DNA of 60,927 nucleotides, taken from positions 1 through 60,927 of the forward strand of contig VXWI01000102.1 of assembly GCA_009835985.1 (NCBI GenBank), written 5' to 3'. Of this stretch, positions 29,191 through 37,566 are shown piece after piece; the stretch's first letter is position 1, and every line of letters starts with the position of its first letter. The position numbers and the translations under genes were made by a program. A model generated the notes under the pieces. It ran no database searches and was not told where the DNA came from. It saw only the letters and a program-made list of their open reading frames with translations. Source of the DNA: Acidobacteriota bacterium (GTDB lineage: Bacteria; Acidobacteriota; Vicinamibacteria; Marinacidobacterales; Marinacidobacteraceae).

Positions 29191-31013
29191 GCCGCGGGAC
29201 TCGACTTCAGTACAGCAACGAATGCCGACTGGGGAATCTGCACGTTCCCCACCTGCTTCATGCGCTTCTTCCCTTCCTTCTGGCGCTCGAGCAGCTTCCG
29301 TTTCCGGGTGACGTCACCGCCGTAGCACCTGGCGGTGACGTCCTTCCTCAGCGCCCGGATGTTGGTGCGGGCGATGATCTTTCCCCCGATGGCGCCCTGG
29401 ATGGCGATCTTGAAATTGTGCATCGGAATCGCCTCGGCGAGGCGTTCGCAGTAGCCAAGCGCCCGGGGACGCGCCTTTTCCTCGTGGACGAGCTGGCTGA
29501 GCGCGTCCACCCGCTCGCCGTTCACCAGGATGTCCACCTTGACCAGCTTCGTGGAGCGGTAGTCGAGCACTTCGTAGTCGTAACTGCCGTAGCCGTGGGT
29601 CACCGTCTTCAGACGGTCGTGGAAGTCGAAGAGGACTTCGGCCAGCGGCAACTCGGCCTGAATCTCCACGCGCCGCGAAGACAGGAAATTCATGCGGCTG
29701 GTCGCCAGGCGGCGCTCGGTCAGGAGTTCCATGACCGGTCCCACCGAACGCTCCGGAATCAGGATGGAAGCGCGGATGTACGGCTCCTCCGCGCCGTCGA
29801 TGATCGCCGGGTCCGGGTAGTAGGCCGGATTCTCGACCTCGTGCAGCTCCCCGTCCCGGGTGGCGACCCGGTAGCGCACGCTGGGGGCCGACAGGAGGAG
29901 CGACAGCCCGTGTTCCCGCTGCAGCCGTTCCTGCACCACGTCCAGGTGGAGGAGTCCCAGGAATCCGCACCGGAACCCGAACCCGAGGGCGGTGGAGGTT
30001 TCGCGCTCATACGTCAGCGCCGGGTCGTTCAGCGACAGTTTCCCGAGCGCGTTCTCGAGTTCGCCGTAGTCGTCGGTGGAGATGGGGTAGACCGAGCTGA
30101 ACACCACCGGACGCGGTTCGCGGTATCCGGGGAGCGACGTTTCCGCGGGACGCGCGGTGTCAATCACCGTGTCGCCGATCGCGATGTCCTGAATCCGCTT
30201 GATTCCGCAGATGGCATATCCCACCGCGCCCGCGGAAAGAACGTCCACCGGTTCCCGGCGGAGCCGCAGAAGTCCAACCTCCTCGACGATGTGGTCCGTG
30301 TCCCCGCGCATCAGGCGCACCCGGTCGCCACGACGAATCTCGCCGTCCACCACCCGGACCAGGAGCACCACCCCGCGGAAGGTGTCGTACTGGGCATCGA
30401 AGATGAGCGCCCGCACGGGATCCGCCGGATCGCCGCCGGGCGGGGGAATCCGCGTCACGATGGCGTCGAGGATCTCCTCGATCCCCTCGCCCTTCTTCGC
30501 GGAGGCCAGCACCGCCTCGAAGGGGTCGAGCCCCAGCTCCTCGTCGATCTCCTCGCGCACCCGCTCCGGGTCGGCGGCCGGCAGATCGATCTTGTTGATC
30601 ACCGGAACCACCTCGAGGTCGTACTCCATCGCCACGAAGTGGTTGGCGACCGTCTGCGCCTCGACCCCCTGGGCGGCGTCCACCAGCAGGAGCGCGCCCT
30701 CGCAGGACATGAGCGAGCGGCGCACCTCGTGGGAGAAGTCCACGTGGCCGGGCGTGTCGATCAGGTTGAGCTGATAGCGCTCCCCGTCGTTCGTCTCATG
30801 GAGGAGCGAGACGCTGTTCGACTTGATGGTGATCCCGCGTTCGCGCTCAAGGTCCATCGAGTCCAGCAACTGGTCCCGGAACTCGCGTTCGCTGACCCCG
30901 CCGCAGCGCTGGATGAGCCGGTCGGCGAGCGTGGACTTCCCGTGATCGATGTGCGCGATGATGCAGAAGTTGCGGACCCGCTCGATGGGAACCGGACCGG
31001 CGGGTCGAGGCAC
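29187..31013 (-). CDS. lepA: elongation factor 4 (ribosomal back-translocase LepA)
   Basis: This 608-residue protein has the standard length for EF4, a ribosomal GTPase. Near the N-terminus are G1 IIAHIDHGKSTLADRLIQ, G3 IDTPGHVDFSHEVRRSL and G4 VPVINKIDLPAAD. LepA-specific blocks follow: LGFGFRCGFLGLLHLDVVQE, PIPERSVG-like ILIPERSVGPVMELLTERR, EILVDFHDRLKTVTHGYGS-like LFDFHDRLKTVTHGYGSYDY, and a C-terminal AIGGKIIARTNIRALRKDVT with CYGGDVTRKRKLLERQKEGK. It starts at a GTG that shares one base with the M28 peptidase stop, and its stop overlaps hemW. It is the only housekeeping translation gene in this operon. Confidence 0.97.
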   Translation of the reverse strand: MPRPAGPVPIERVRNFCIIAHIDHGKSTLADRLIQRCGGVSEREFRDQLLDSMDLERERGITIKSNSVSLLHETNDGERYQLNLIDTPGHVDFSHEVRRSLMSCEGALLLVDAAQGVEAQTVANHFVAMEYDLEVVPVINKIDLPAADPERVREEIDEELGLDPFEAVLASAKKGEGIEEILDAIVTRIPPPGGDPADPVRALIFDAQYDTFRGVVLLVRVVDGEIRRGDRVRLMRGDTDHIVEEVGLLRLRREPVDVLSAGAVGYAICGIKRIQDIAIGDTVIDTARPAETSLPGYREPRPVVFSSVYPISTDDYGELENALGKLSLNDPALTYERETSTALGFGFRCGFLGLLHLDVVQERLQREHGLSLLLSAPSVRYRVATRDGELHEVENPAYYPDPAIIDGAEEPYIRASILIPERSVGPVMELLTERRLATSRMNFLSSRRVEIQAELPLAEVLFDFHDRLKTVTHGYGSYDYEVLDYRSTKLVKVDILVNGERVDALSQLVHEEKARPRALGYCERLAEAIPMHNFKIAIQGAIGGKIIARTNIRALRKDVTARCYGGDVTRKRKLLERQKEGKKRMKQVGNVQIPQSAFVAVLKSSPAA

Positions 31014-32803
31014 TAGGGCCGAGCCGCGGGAACGAGGGTCACCTCGTGGCGTTCCCCGTCGCGGAGGAACACCACGGTGAGCGGCTCGCCGATGCGGGCG
31101 GCCTCCAGCGCGTTCATGTAGTCGTAGATGTTCAGGACCGGAGTTCCCGCGAACTCGACGATCACGTCGCCCTTCTGCAGCCCGGCCTCTTCGGCCGGCC
31201 CGCCCGCCATGACCCCGCCCAGCAGGAGTCCCTCGATCTCGGTGGCGTACTCGGGGATCGTCCCGGTGTAGGCGCGCAGCGAGACGCGCGAGGTCGCGGT
31301 CTCCGGGGCGCGTTCCACCCGGACGAACTCGGGGACCGGATCGCTCTCGGCCACCCGGCGGGCGACGAGCCCCGTGAAGCGGGCGATCCGCGCGAGACCC
31401 TCGTAGTTCAGCTTGTCGGCGGTGTCCGACGGCCGGTGGTAGTCGGGGTGCGTCCCGGTGAAGAGGCTGAGGGTGGGCACGCTCTCGCTGTTGAACGCCG
31501 AAGAGTCGGTGGGGACGTAGGGGTCGTCGGAGAGCGCGAGGTCAAATCCCCCGGGCACGTTCGCGCGCTCGACGATGCCCGGCCAGACGCTCGAGGAGCC
31601 CATCGCCTGGACAGTCAGCCGGTTGTCTTCGAGCCGTCCCACCATGTCGAGGTTGATGTAGGCCGCGAGCTGGTCGGGGCGGATCTCGTCCCGGATGAAC
31701 GCCCGGGAGCCGAGGAGACCCGACTCCTCCCCGGACCAGAAGCCGACCAGCAGGGGCCGGGTGAGCGGAGCGTCGGCAACCGTGCGCGCCAGCGCGAGCA
31801 CCGCCGCGGTCCCCGACGCGTTGTCGTCCGCCCCGGGATGAACCGCCGGGGGAGCGTGCGGGTTCAGGGAGCCGCTGCCCCCCATCCCGAGATGGTCGTA
31901 GTGGGCGCCCACCGCGACGTAGGGGGGATCGAGGCTGCCGTCCACCGCCGGCAGGATCCCGACCACATTCGCGCCGCTGGTGGGCGTCCGCTCGAGGTCC
32001 ACGGCCAGCGTGGCGAATCCGGGCAGCGGGAAGGACCCGGCGTCCACCTCACCGGAATCGAGGGACCGTTGCACCTCGGCAAGGGAAACCCCGGTCCCCG
32101 CGAAAAGCCGGTCGCCGGCCGCCCCGTCGATGGAGACGGCGAGGATGCCCTGGCTGCCCGGCGCCGAGATGTCGAAACCGTCCGGAGCCAGTTCCCCGGC
32201 TCCTTCGGACCCGGGACCGGTGATCATCACCATCCCGGCCGCACCCTGGTCCCGCGCCGCCGACGCCTTCGACCGGAAGTCCGCGTGGCGGTTCAGCACC
32301 GACCGCGTCTCGTCCTCCACGTCGTCCGGGAAGTAGCGGAGGACGACCACCACCTTGTCCCGGACTTCGTGACCGGCATAACTGTCGTAGCGGACTCCGG
32401 CGCTCTCCGGAACCCGGATGCCGTAGCCGGCGAAATAGAGCTCTCCCCGCACCTCTCCGGTTTCCGAGAACGCGAACGCCTTCACCTGATCGCTCCCGAA
32501 ACGCTTGTGTCCCCCGGCGCGGAGCGAGGACCCCCGGTCCTCCACTCCGGATATGAAACGGAACGGGATTCCCAGGCCGTCCTGGCCGGGGAGCGGCCGG
32601 GCGCCGGCGGCCTCCAGCTCGGAAATCAGGTAGCGGCGCGCGGTAGCGGCTCCCGGCGTCCCCACCGCGCGGCCTTCGGTGCCCGGTCCGGTGAGCGCGA
32701 GGACGTCGTCGCGGAGCTCCTCGGGGGTCTGGCCCGCGGCAGGGAGCGTCAGGAACAGCGCGAGCGAAAGGCTGACACCGGTCAGGATCTGGCGGCGGTT
32801 CAT
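31013..32803 (-). CDS. exported M28-family metallopeptidase with C-terminal PDZ domain
   Basis: This 596-residue protein has a signal peptide (1-24, FLTLPAAGQT). A protease-associated-like insert spans about 130-260. The M28 zinc aminopeptidase core spans about 290-480: YVAVGAHYDHLGMGG, HPGADDNASGTAAVLALAR, VGFWSGEESGLLGSRAFI (catalytic Glu pair), YINLDMVGRL and TGTHPDYHRPSDTADKLNYE (last His). A PDZ domain closes it (about 505-590, LLLGGVMAGGPAEEAGLQKG, DVIVEFAGTPV). It cleaves N-terminal amino acids from periplasmic or external peptides. ATG 32803 overlaps the PD40 gene's stop by 4 bp, and its stop shares a base with the lepA start, so it is tightly coupled on both sides. Confidence 0.92.
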   Translation of the reverse strand: MNRRQILTGVSLSLALFLTLPAAGQTPEELRDDVLALTGPGTEGRAVGTPGAATARRYLISELEAAGARPLPGQDGLGIPFRFISGVEDRGSSLRAGGHKRFGSDQVKAFAFSETGEVRGELYFAGYGIRVPESAGVRYDSYAGHEVRDKVVVVLRYFPDDVEDETRSVLNRHADFRSKASAARDQGAAGMVMITGPGSEGAGELAPDGFDISAPGSQGILAVSIDGAAGDRLFAGTGVSLAEVQRSLDSGEVDAGSFPLPGFATLAVDLERTPTSGANVVGILPAVDGSLDPPYVAVGAHYDHLGMGGSGSLNPHAPPAVHPGADDNASGTAAVLALARTVADAPLTRPLLVGFWSGEESGLLGSRAFIRDEIRPDQLAAYINLDMVGRLEDNRLTVQAMGSSSVWPGIVERANVPGGFDLALSDDPYVPTDSSAFNSESVPTLSLFTGTHPDYHRPSDTADKLNYEGLARIARFTGLVARRVAESDPVPEFVRVERAPETATSRVSLRAYTGTIPEYATEIEGLLLGGVMAGGPAEEAGLQKGDVIVEFAGTPVLNIYDYMNALEAARIGEPLTVVFLRDGERHEVTLVPAARP

Positions 32804-33951
32804 TGGGGGGTCTCCGTGAGCCGGCTCCGGGACGGCGCGGAGCGGAGCGCGGCGAGCGCGGCATCGTGATCCCAGTCAGCGAGGTAGATCTGGCCGCCCT
32901 CCCCGCCGTGGCGGGTGGATGTCCAGGAGAGTCCCGCTCCGTCCGGGGTGGGGACCGGCAGCCCGTCGAAGCCGTCCGTAGTGGTGATCCGGACGGGTTC
33001 CTTCTCGCCGGCGACGTCCACCATGTACACCTCGAAGTTGCTGAAGCCCAGCTTGTTCGAGGCGAACAGGACGTACTCGAGGGAGGGATGGACGTACGGC
33101 GCCCAACTCATGGCCCGGAAATCGGTGAGTTGGCGCTGGTCGCTTCCGTCCGGGTTCATGGACCAGACGTCCGCGACCAGCCCGTCCTCCGAGAAGCGCC
33201 GCCAGATGATCCGCGACCCGTCGGGGAAGTAGAACGGGCCGCCGTCGTAGCCGGGAACGTGAGTCAGGCGCCGCTGTTCGCTGCCGTCGGCGCGCATGGT
33301 CCAGATCTCGCCGAAGTAGGACGGATCGATTTCGGCGAGCCGGGTCTCGCGTTCCGAGAGTTCGTCCTCGAACATGCCCCGCATCGAGGTGAAGACGATC
33401 CATTCGCCGTCCGGCGACCAGCTCCCCTCGGCGTCGTAGCCCTGCGCGTCGGTGAGGCGCACGAGTTCGCCGTCCGAGCGCCGTTCCACGAAGACGTCCA
33501 TGTGGGAGTCGTAGTCCCACTCGTAGCGGCGCTCCTGGCCGCTCGCCCGGAACTCGATCTCATCCCGCTGCAGATCGAGCGAACGGGGGTCGAGATGGGT
33601 CGAGGCGAACAGGATGTCCCCGTTCTTCGCCGAGATGAACGCGCAGGTGGTCTTCCCGTGACCCGGCGAGACCCGGCGCACGTCCCCGGTTTCCATCGAG
33701 AGCAGATAGATCTGGAAGAAGGGGTTGCCCGGCTCCCGCTCCGACTGGAAGACCATCTCCCTCCCGTCCGGGGAGAAATAGCCCTCGCCGGCGCGCCTGC
33801 CCTCCACGGTCAGGCGGCGGATGCGGCTCAGGAAGCGGGACTCGTCGTCAGCCGCCTGCTGCGCGAAGACGGGGCTGACCAGACCTCCGCCCAACGCAAT
33901 TGGAAGTACGAACACGAGGCGGCCGGATACGCGCCGCAACGACTGGAACAT
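32800..33951 (-). CDS. exported PD40/TolB-type beta-propeller protein
   Basis: This 383-residue protein has a signal peptide (about 1-31, ending SPVFAQQ). It carries repeated PD40/WD40-like propeller blades with the SPDG motif: GEGYFSPDGREMVFQSERE, AEGSWSPDGEWIVFTSMRG, DGGPFYFPDGSRIIWRRFSE, and TPDGAGLSWTSTR near the end. Intervening strands such as EIWTMRADGSEQRRLTHVPG and DVWSMNPDGSDQRQLTDF are typical of TolB C-terminal or peptidase-associated propellers. No catalytic domain follows, so it is a binding or scaffold protein by fold. It is first in the five-gene operon and is coupled by a 4-bp ATGA overlap to the M28 peptidase, suggesting joint action on periplasmic peptides. A TACAAT -10 candidate lies at 33994-33999. 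Confidence 0.85.
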   Translation of the reverse strand: MFQSLRRVSGRLVFVLPIALGGGLVSPVFAQQAADDESRFLSRIRRLTVEGRRAGEGYFSPDGREMVFQSEREPGNPFFQIYLLSMETGDVRRVSPGHGKTTCAFISAKNGDILFASTHLDPRSLDLQRDEIEFRASGQERRYEWDYDSHMDVFVERRSDGELVRLTDAQGYDAEGSWSPDGEWIVFTSMRGMFEDELSERETRLAEIDPSYFGEIWTMRADGSEQRRLTHVPGYDGGPFYFPDGSRIIWRRFSEDGLVADVWSMNPDGSDQRQLTDFRAMSWAPYVHPSLEYVLFASNKLGFSNFEVYMVDVAGEKEPVRITTTDGFDGLPVPTPDGAGLSWTSTRHGGEGGQIYLADWDHDAALAALRSAPSRSRLTETPQ

Positions 33952-33993
33952 GGGGGAAACGAGGGCTGCGAACCGGTCGGTCGGTAGCCAGCG

Positions 33994-33999
33994 ATTGTA
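33994..33999 (-). promoter_or_regulatory. candidate -10 element for the PD40-M28-lepA-hemW operon
   Basis: TACAAT on the minus strand, 43 bp before the PD40 start, matches 5 of 6 bases of TATAAT. The flanks are GC-rich and no -35 match is seen. The 117-bp gap around it (33952-34068) holds nothing else I can name. Confidence 0.35.
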
Positions 34000-34068
34000 C
34001 CCCGGAGGGTGGCGGCTCTAGCCCGGAGCGCCGCTGCCGCCGCTGCCCTCCCCGGAGGACTCGACCGC

Positions 34069-35715
34069 CTACTCGCCGACGTACGCCGGGCCGCGCAGCG
34101 CCCGGCCCGGTAGCGCCCCGGTGTACTCGCCCTCGTCCACCACCGGGGTCCCGTTCACCAGCACGTAGCGCATGCCGACGGAGTAGTGGAACGGGTCTTC
34201 GAAGGTGGCCACCCCGCGGATCTGTTCCGGATCGAAGATCGCGAGGTCGGCGAAGTGCCCTTCGGCGAGGGTGCCCCGCTCCTCGAGGCCCAGGATCTCC
34301 GCGGGAAGCCCGCTCAGCTTGCGGATCGCCTCCTCCCAGGTGAGCAGGCCCTCCTCGCGGACGTAGGTGCCGAGCAGGCGGGGCACGGTCCCGAGATGCC
34401 GGGGATGGACGAGCGGGGGCAGGTTCTCCGAGTCGAGATCGATCGTGCCGCCGTCGGTGCCGCCGGCCACGTAGGGCTTGGCCAGCACCTGGCGGAGCGT
34501 GTCCTCCTCGTTGTTCCAGTCGATGACGATGCCACGGCCCTCCTGCTCGAGGACCACGTCCATGAAGACCTCCTCGGCGGGCTGGCTGCGCATCTCCGCC
34601 ACTTCCTCGACGAGCTTGCCGTTGATCTCCGGATCGTCCACGCCGAGCCGGACGCGGTGCCAGCCGATGTTCGCCAGGTAGGGCGGCTCGGTGACGAAGT
34701 CGCCGGCGATGCGCTCGCGCAAATCCGGATCGCGCAGCCGTTCGAGCATCGCTCCGACGCCGCCTTCCTGGGCCCAGGCGGGGATGTAGCTGTGGAGGCC
34801 GGTGATGCCCCAGGTATAGGTGTAGGAGTCCCCGGTCACCTGCATCCCCCGGGTCCGGGCCTCGTCGATGAGGCCGAGGAAGGCGTCCGCCTCGGTGGAG
34901 GACGTCGAGTTCAGGTGGAAGAAGTGGACCGGCGCGCCCGCCCGTTCGCCGATGATGAGCGCTTCCGTGATCGCCTCCGGATCGGTCCCGTTCATGGTGC
35001 GGGCGTGGTTCGCGAAGATGCCGCCCGCGACGGCCCCCTCCGCGACGATGGCGGCCAGTTCCTCCGTGGACATGTAGATGTTGGGCACGTAGCTCATGCC
35101 GGCGGAGACTCCGAACGCGCCCTCGGCCATGGCGTCCCGCACCAGCCGCAGCATCTGCTCGAGTTCCTCGCCGGTGGGCTCCCGGTCCTCGTAACCCATG
35201 ACGAAGGCCCGGACCGAGCCGGAGCCGACGTAGGACGCCACGTTGATGGCGATTCCGGTCTCGTCGAGGTAGTCGAGGAACCCGCCCAGGGTCTCCCACT
35301 TCCCTTCCAGCTCCTCGGGCAGGGTGTCCTCGATCCGGCCGCCCCGCGGACCCATCGAGGTGGTCTCCCCATAGACCTCGGTGGTGAGCCCCTGGAACGC
35401 GAACGAGGGCCCCTGGCCGCCGTCGAGCAGGCGACGGAGTTCGGAGTGGCTGTGCATATCGACGAAACCGGGTGCCACGTAGAGTCCCGTGGCGTCGATC
35501 GTCCGTTCCGCGCTGCCGCCGACATCGCCGATCGCGGCGAGGCGCTCGCCCTTGATCGCCAGATCGGTCACGACTCCCGGAGTCCCGGTCCCGTCGAAGA
35601 CGGTGCCGCCCTCGATGATCAGGTCGTAGTCGGGCGGCCCGCACCCGAGGAGGCACCCCGCCAGCACCAGCCCCGTAAGCGCAGTGGTCGTGTGCGTGCG
35701 TTCCTGTCCCGTCAT
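34069..35715 (-). CDS. lipoprotein N-acyl-D-amino-acid deacylase (D-aminoacylase)
   Basis: This 548-residue protein starts at ATG 35715, which has GGGGA six bases upstream; in-frame ATGs at 35721 and 35754 are possible, the last overlapping the previous gene. A lipobox, LVLAGCLLGC, marks it as an exported lipoprotein. It has the amidohydrolase fold of D-aminoacylases: DLIIEGGTVFDGTGTPG, VAPGFVDMHSHSELRRLLDG (HxH site), LTTEVYGETTSMGP, FLDYLDETGIAINVASYVGS, SYVPNIYMSTEELAAIV and MRYVLVNGTPVVDEGEYTGA. These enzymes release D-amino acids from N-acyl forms. It lies 28 bp downstream of an NhaC-like gene on the same strand, so carrier and hydrolase are probably co-transcribed. Confidence 0.88.
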   Translation of the reverse strand: MTGQERTHTTTALTGLVLAGCLLGCGPPDYDLIIEGGTVFDGTGTPGVVTDLAIKGERLAAIGDVGGSAERTIDATGLYVAPGFVDMHSHSELRRLLDGGQGPSFAFQGLTTEVYGETTSMGPRGGRIEDTLPEELEGKWETLGGFLDYLDETGIAINVASYVGSGSVRAFVMGYEDREPTGEELEQMLRLVRDAMAEGAFGVSAGMSYVPNIYMSTEELAAIVAEGAVAGGIFANHARTMNGTDPEAITEALIIGERAGAPVHFFHLNSTSSTEADAFLGLIDEARTRGMQVTGDSYTYTWGITGLHSYIPAWAQEGGVGAMLERLRDPDLRERIAGDFVTEPPYLANIGWHRVRLGVDDPEINGKLVEEVAEMRSQPAEEVFMDVVLEQEGRGIVIDWNNEEDTLRQVLAKPYVAGGTDGGTIDLDSENLPPLVHPRHLGTVPRLLGTYVREEGLLTWEEAIRKLSGLPAEILGLEERGTLAEGHFADLAIFDPEQIRGVATFEDPFHYSVGMRYVLVNGTPVVDEGEYTGALPGRALRGPAYVGE

Positions 35716-35743
35716 CGGCATTCCCCGCGGCAAGGTCGCGTGA

Positions 35744-37150
35744 TCAGGTCGCATCCCGGCGGTTCTCCGACCTCCCCAGGCCCGTGGCGATCGCCACCAG
35801 GATCACACCCAGGAGCGCCCACGAGTAGGCGTTCGCCAGCCCGGCTTCGAGGGCGGACACCCTCGGCACGCCGAAAGCTTCACCCGAGGCGGTCGCCGAG
35901 GCCGCGAGGATGGTCGGAATGAAGAAAGGCAGGAGAAACGGGTAGGTGCAGACGGTCATGTCCAGGAGGTTCGCGCGCCGGAAGCGCCCCACCCCGGCGC
36001 GTTTCCCTGAATCCCGGACCACATCGCCGACCGCGAGGATGGCCATCACCGAATGCGTGGTCAGCATTACCGCGGCGCTCGTCACGGCAAAGATGCCGAG
36101 CTCCACCCCGCGCACCGTCGGTGCGTCCCGCCAGGGACCCCGTGCGCCGGCCAACCGGTCCACGAGACCCGCCTCCTGGGCCGCCCCCACGATCCCCATG
36201 AGGAGGATGGTGAAGATGACGATCCCGACCGCGCCTTCCATCCCGTCCAGAATGAGCCCGCGGGCCTGGAAGGAGCCGGCGTCGATGTGGAGCAGGCCGG
36301 CGGGGGTGACGAGCCCCAGCGCCAGAGCCAGGACCACCGCTACGGCCACCCCGGCGAAAAGGCTCTCCACCAGGCCGCGCCCCCGCCACAGCATCAAAAA
36401 CGCGGCCACGGGAGCCAGCAACATGGGGAGCGCGGACGGGTCGCCCGCGAGCGCCGCACCCGGGACCCGTTCCGCGGCTGGGGGCGCCTCGGCGCCGCCA
36501 AGCAGCGCCAGGATGAGAGCGGCTACCAGGGCGGCGGGCAGTGCATAGCGGAGGCGGCTGCGCACGACCCCGCCCATGGGCGCGTCCTGGGTGGTCGCGG
36601 ACGCGATGGTTGTGTCCGAAACGGGCGAGACGTTGTCCCCGAAGGTGGCGCCGGCCAGGATCGCCCCGATCAGCGCGGCCGGGCTGGCCCCGAAGACGCC
36701 CGCCGCGGGGTAGAGCAACGGCGCGCAGATGAGGATCGTCCCGAGGCTGGTGCCGGTCGCGGTGGAGAAGAGGACCGCGATGAGGAAGGCCAGCAGGACG
36801 AAACCGCCGCCGCTCACCCCCAGTTCGGCGCCCGCCCACACCAGGGAGTGGACGAGCCCGGATTCGCGCAGCACGGCCGAGAAGATGCCCGCCAGCAGCC
36901 AGGCCGCCACCATGAGCATGACGATGGGGCGCGACATGCCGCGGAGAGCCGCCGCGCTGTAGTCGGAGGCTCTCTCGGCGAGCAGGAGGCCGGCGCCCAG
37001 GGCTACGACCAGGACGGGCCACAGGCCGCGCTCGTCCGGCGCGCCGGAAAAGCCCAGCCAGGCGGCGCCGGCTGCGAAGACGAGGATCGGGAGCGCTGCT
37101 CCGGCCAGACCCAGCCGGAAGGCGAGCGGCTGCTTTGGATGGTGGACCAC
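35744..37150 (-). CDS. NhaC-family Na+/H+ antiporter
   Basis: This 468-residue inner-membrane protein has 10-12 helices and begins at GTG 37150. NhaC landmarks are MLMVAAWLLAGIFSAVLRES, LFSTATGTSLGTILICAPLL, LAGATFGDNVSPVSDTTIAS (the most diagnostic block) and a C-terminal TTHSVMAILAVGDVVRDSG with DMTVCTYPFLLPFFIPTILA. The family exchanges sodium for protons, though some members exchange organic acids such as malate-lactate. Its position directly upstream of a D-aminoacylase leaves open a solute-exchange role tied to acyl or amino-acid products. It is divergent from the TIGR04076 gene. The intervening AT-rich stretch at 37151-37160 may carry promoters for both. Confidence 0.88.
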   Translation of the reverse strand: MVHHPKQPLAFRLGLAGAALPILVFAAGAAWLGFSGAPDERGLWPVLVVALGAGLLLAERASDYSAAALRGMSRPIVMLMVAAWLLAGIFSAVLRESGLVHSLVWAGAELGVSGGGFVLLAFLIAVLFSTATGTSLGTILICAPLLYPAAGVFGASPAALIGAILAGATFGDNVSPVSDTTIASATTQDAPMGGVVRSRLRYALPAALVAALILALLGGAEAPPAAERVPGAALAGDPSALPMLLAPVAAFLMLWRGRGLVESLFAGVAVAVVLALALGLVTPAGLLHIDAGSFQARGLILDGMEGAVGIVIFTILLMGIVGAAQEAGLVDRLAGARGPWRDAPTVRGVELGIFAVTSAAVMLTTHSVMAILAVGDVVRDSGKRAGVGRFRRANLLDMTVCTYPFLLPFFIPTILAASATASGEAFGVPRVSALEAGLANAYSWALLGVILVAIATGLGRSENRRDAT

Positions 37151-37154
37151 ACTT

Positions 37155-37160
37155 TATGAT
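37155..37160 (+). promoter_or_regulatory. candidate -10 element for the TIGR04076/aldo-keto reductase pair
   Basis: TATGAT matches 5 of 6 bases of TATAAT in an otherwise GC-rich divergent gap, about 60 bp before the start at 37222. No good -35 is seen. The region could also serve NhaC on the other strand (CATAAA). Confidence 0.3.
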
Positions 37161-37221
37161 CGGGGATCGTCACCGGAGGGTCCAGCGGCGTTGCCCGGAT
37201 CGCCGCGAGGAGAAAAGTCAG

Positions 37222-37566
37222 ATGCGTCAAGACGACAGGTTCGAGCTCTACGACCTGCGGGTGGAGGTCGTGGCCGGCGAGCGCGCGATGGCCTGCAACC
37301 ACCGGGAAGGCGACTACTTCGAACTCCGGGGCGAGAACCTGTCCTTCCCCGCGGGGCAGAGCTTTCCGCTCTACCCCCTGGCGGCGCTCCTGCCGCTGCT
37401 TCCGGCCAAGCAGCGCCCGACCCATCCCAACGACTGGATGACCACCGACGCCGAAATCGCCTGTCCGGATCCCCACTGCGGCGCCCGCTTCCGCATCACC
37501 CGCACTGGTACCTCGGCCTTCCGCCACAGCGAGGTCACGCGCGTTCCCCTCACGCCGCTGCGATGA
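37222..37566 (+). CDS. TIGR04076-family small protein
   Basis: This 114-residue protein reads from ATG 37222, which has GAGGAG nine bases upstream; the earlier in-frame ATG at 37135 lies in the NhaC gene. Seen: YDLRVEVVAGERAMACNHRE, GDYFELRGENLSFPAGQSF and PLYPLAALLPLLPAKQRPTH, then a CPDPHCGARFRI Cys pair. The pattern of an early Cys-(x)3-G-D-x-F block and a YPxxxALLP segment is that of TIGR04076, short proteins of unknown role in bacteria and archaea. ACPDPHC may bind a metal. Its TGA overlaps the ATG of the aldo/keto reductase by 4 bp, so the two are translationally coupled and likely act together. Confidence 0.75.
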   Translation: MRQDDRFELYDLRVEVVAGERAMACNHREGDYFELRGENLSFPAGQSFPLYPLAALLPLLPAKQRPTHPNDWMTTDAEIACPDPHCGARFRITRTGTSAFRHSEVTRVPLTPLR

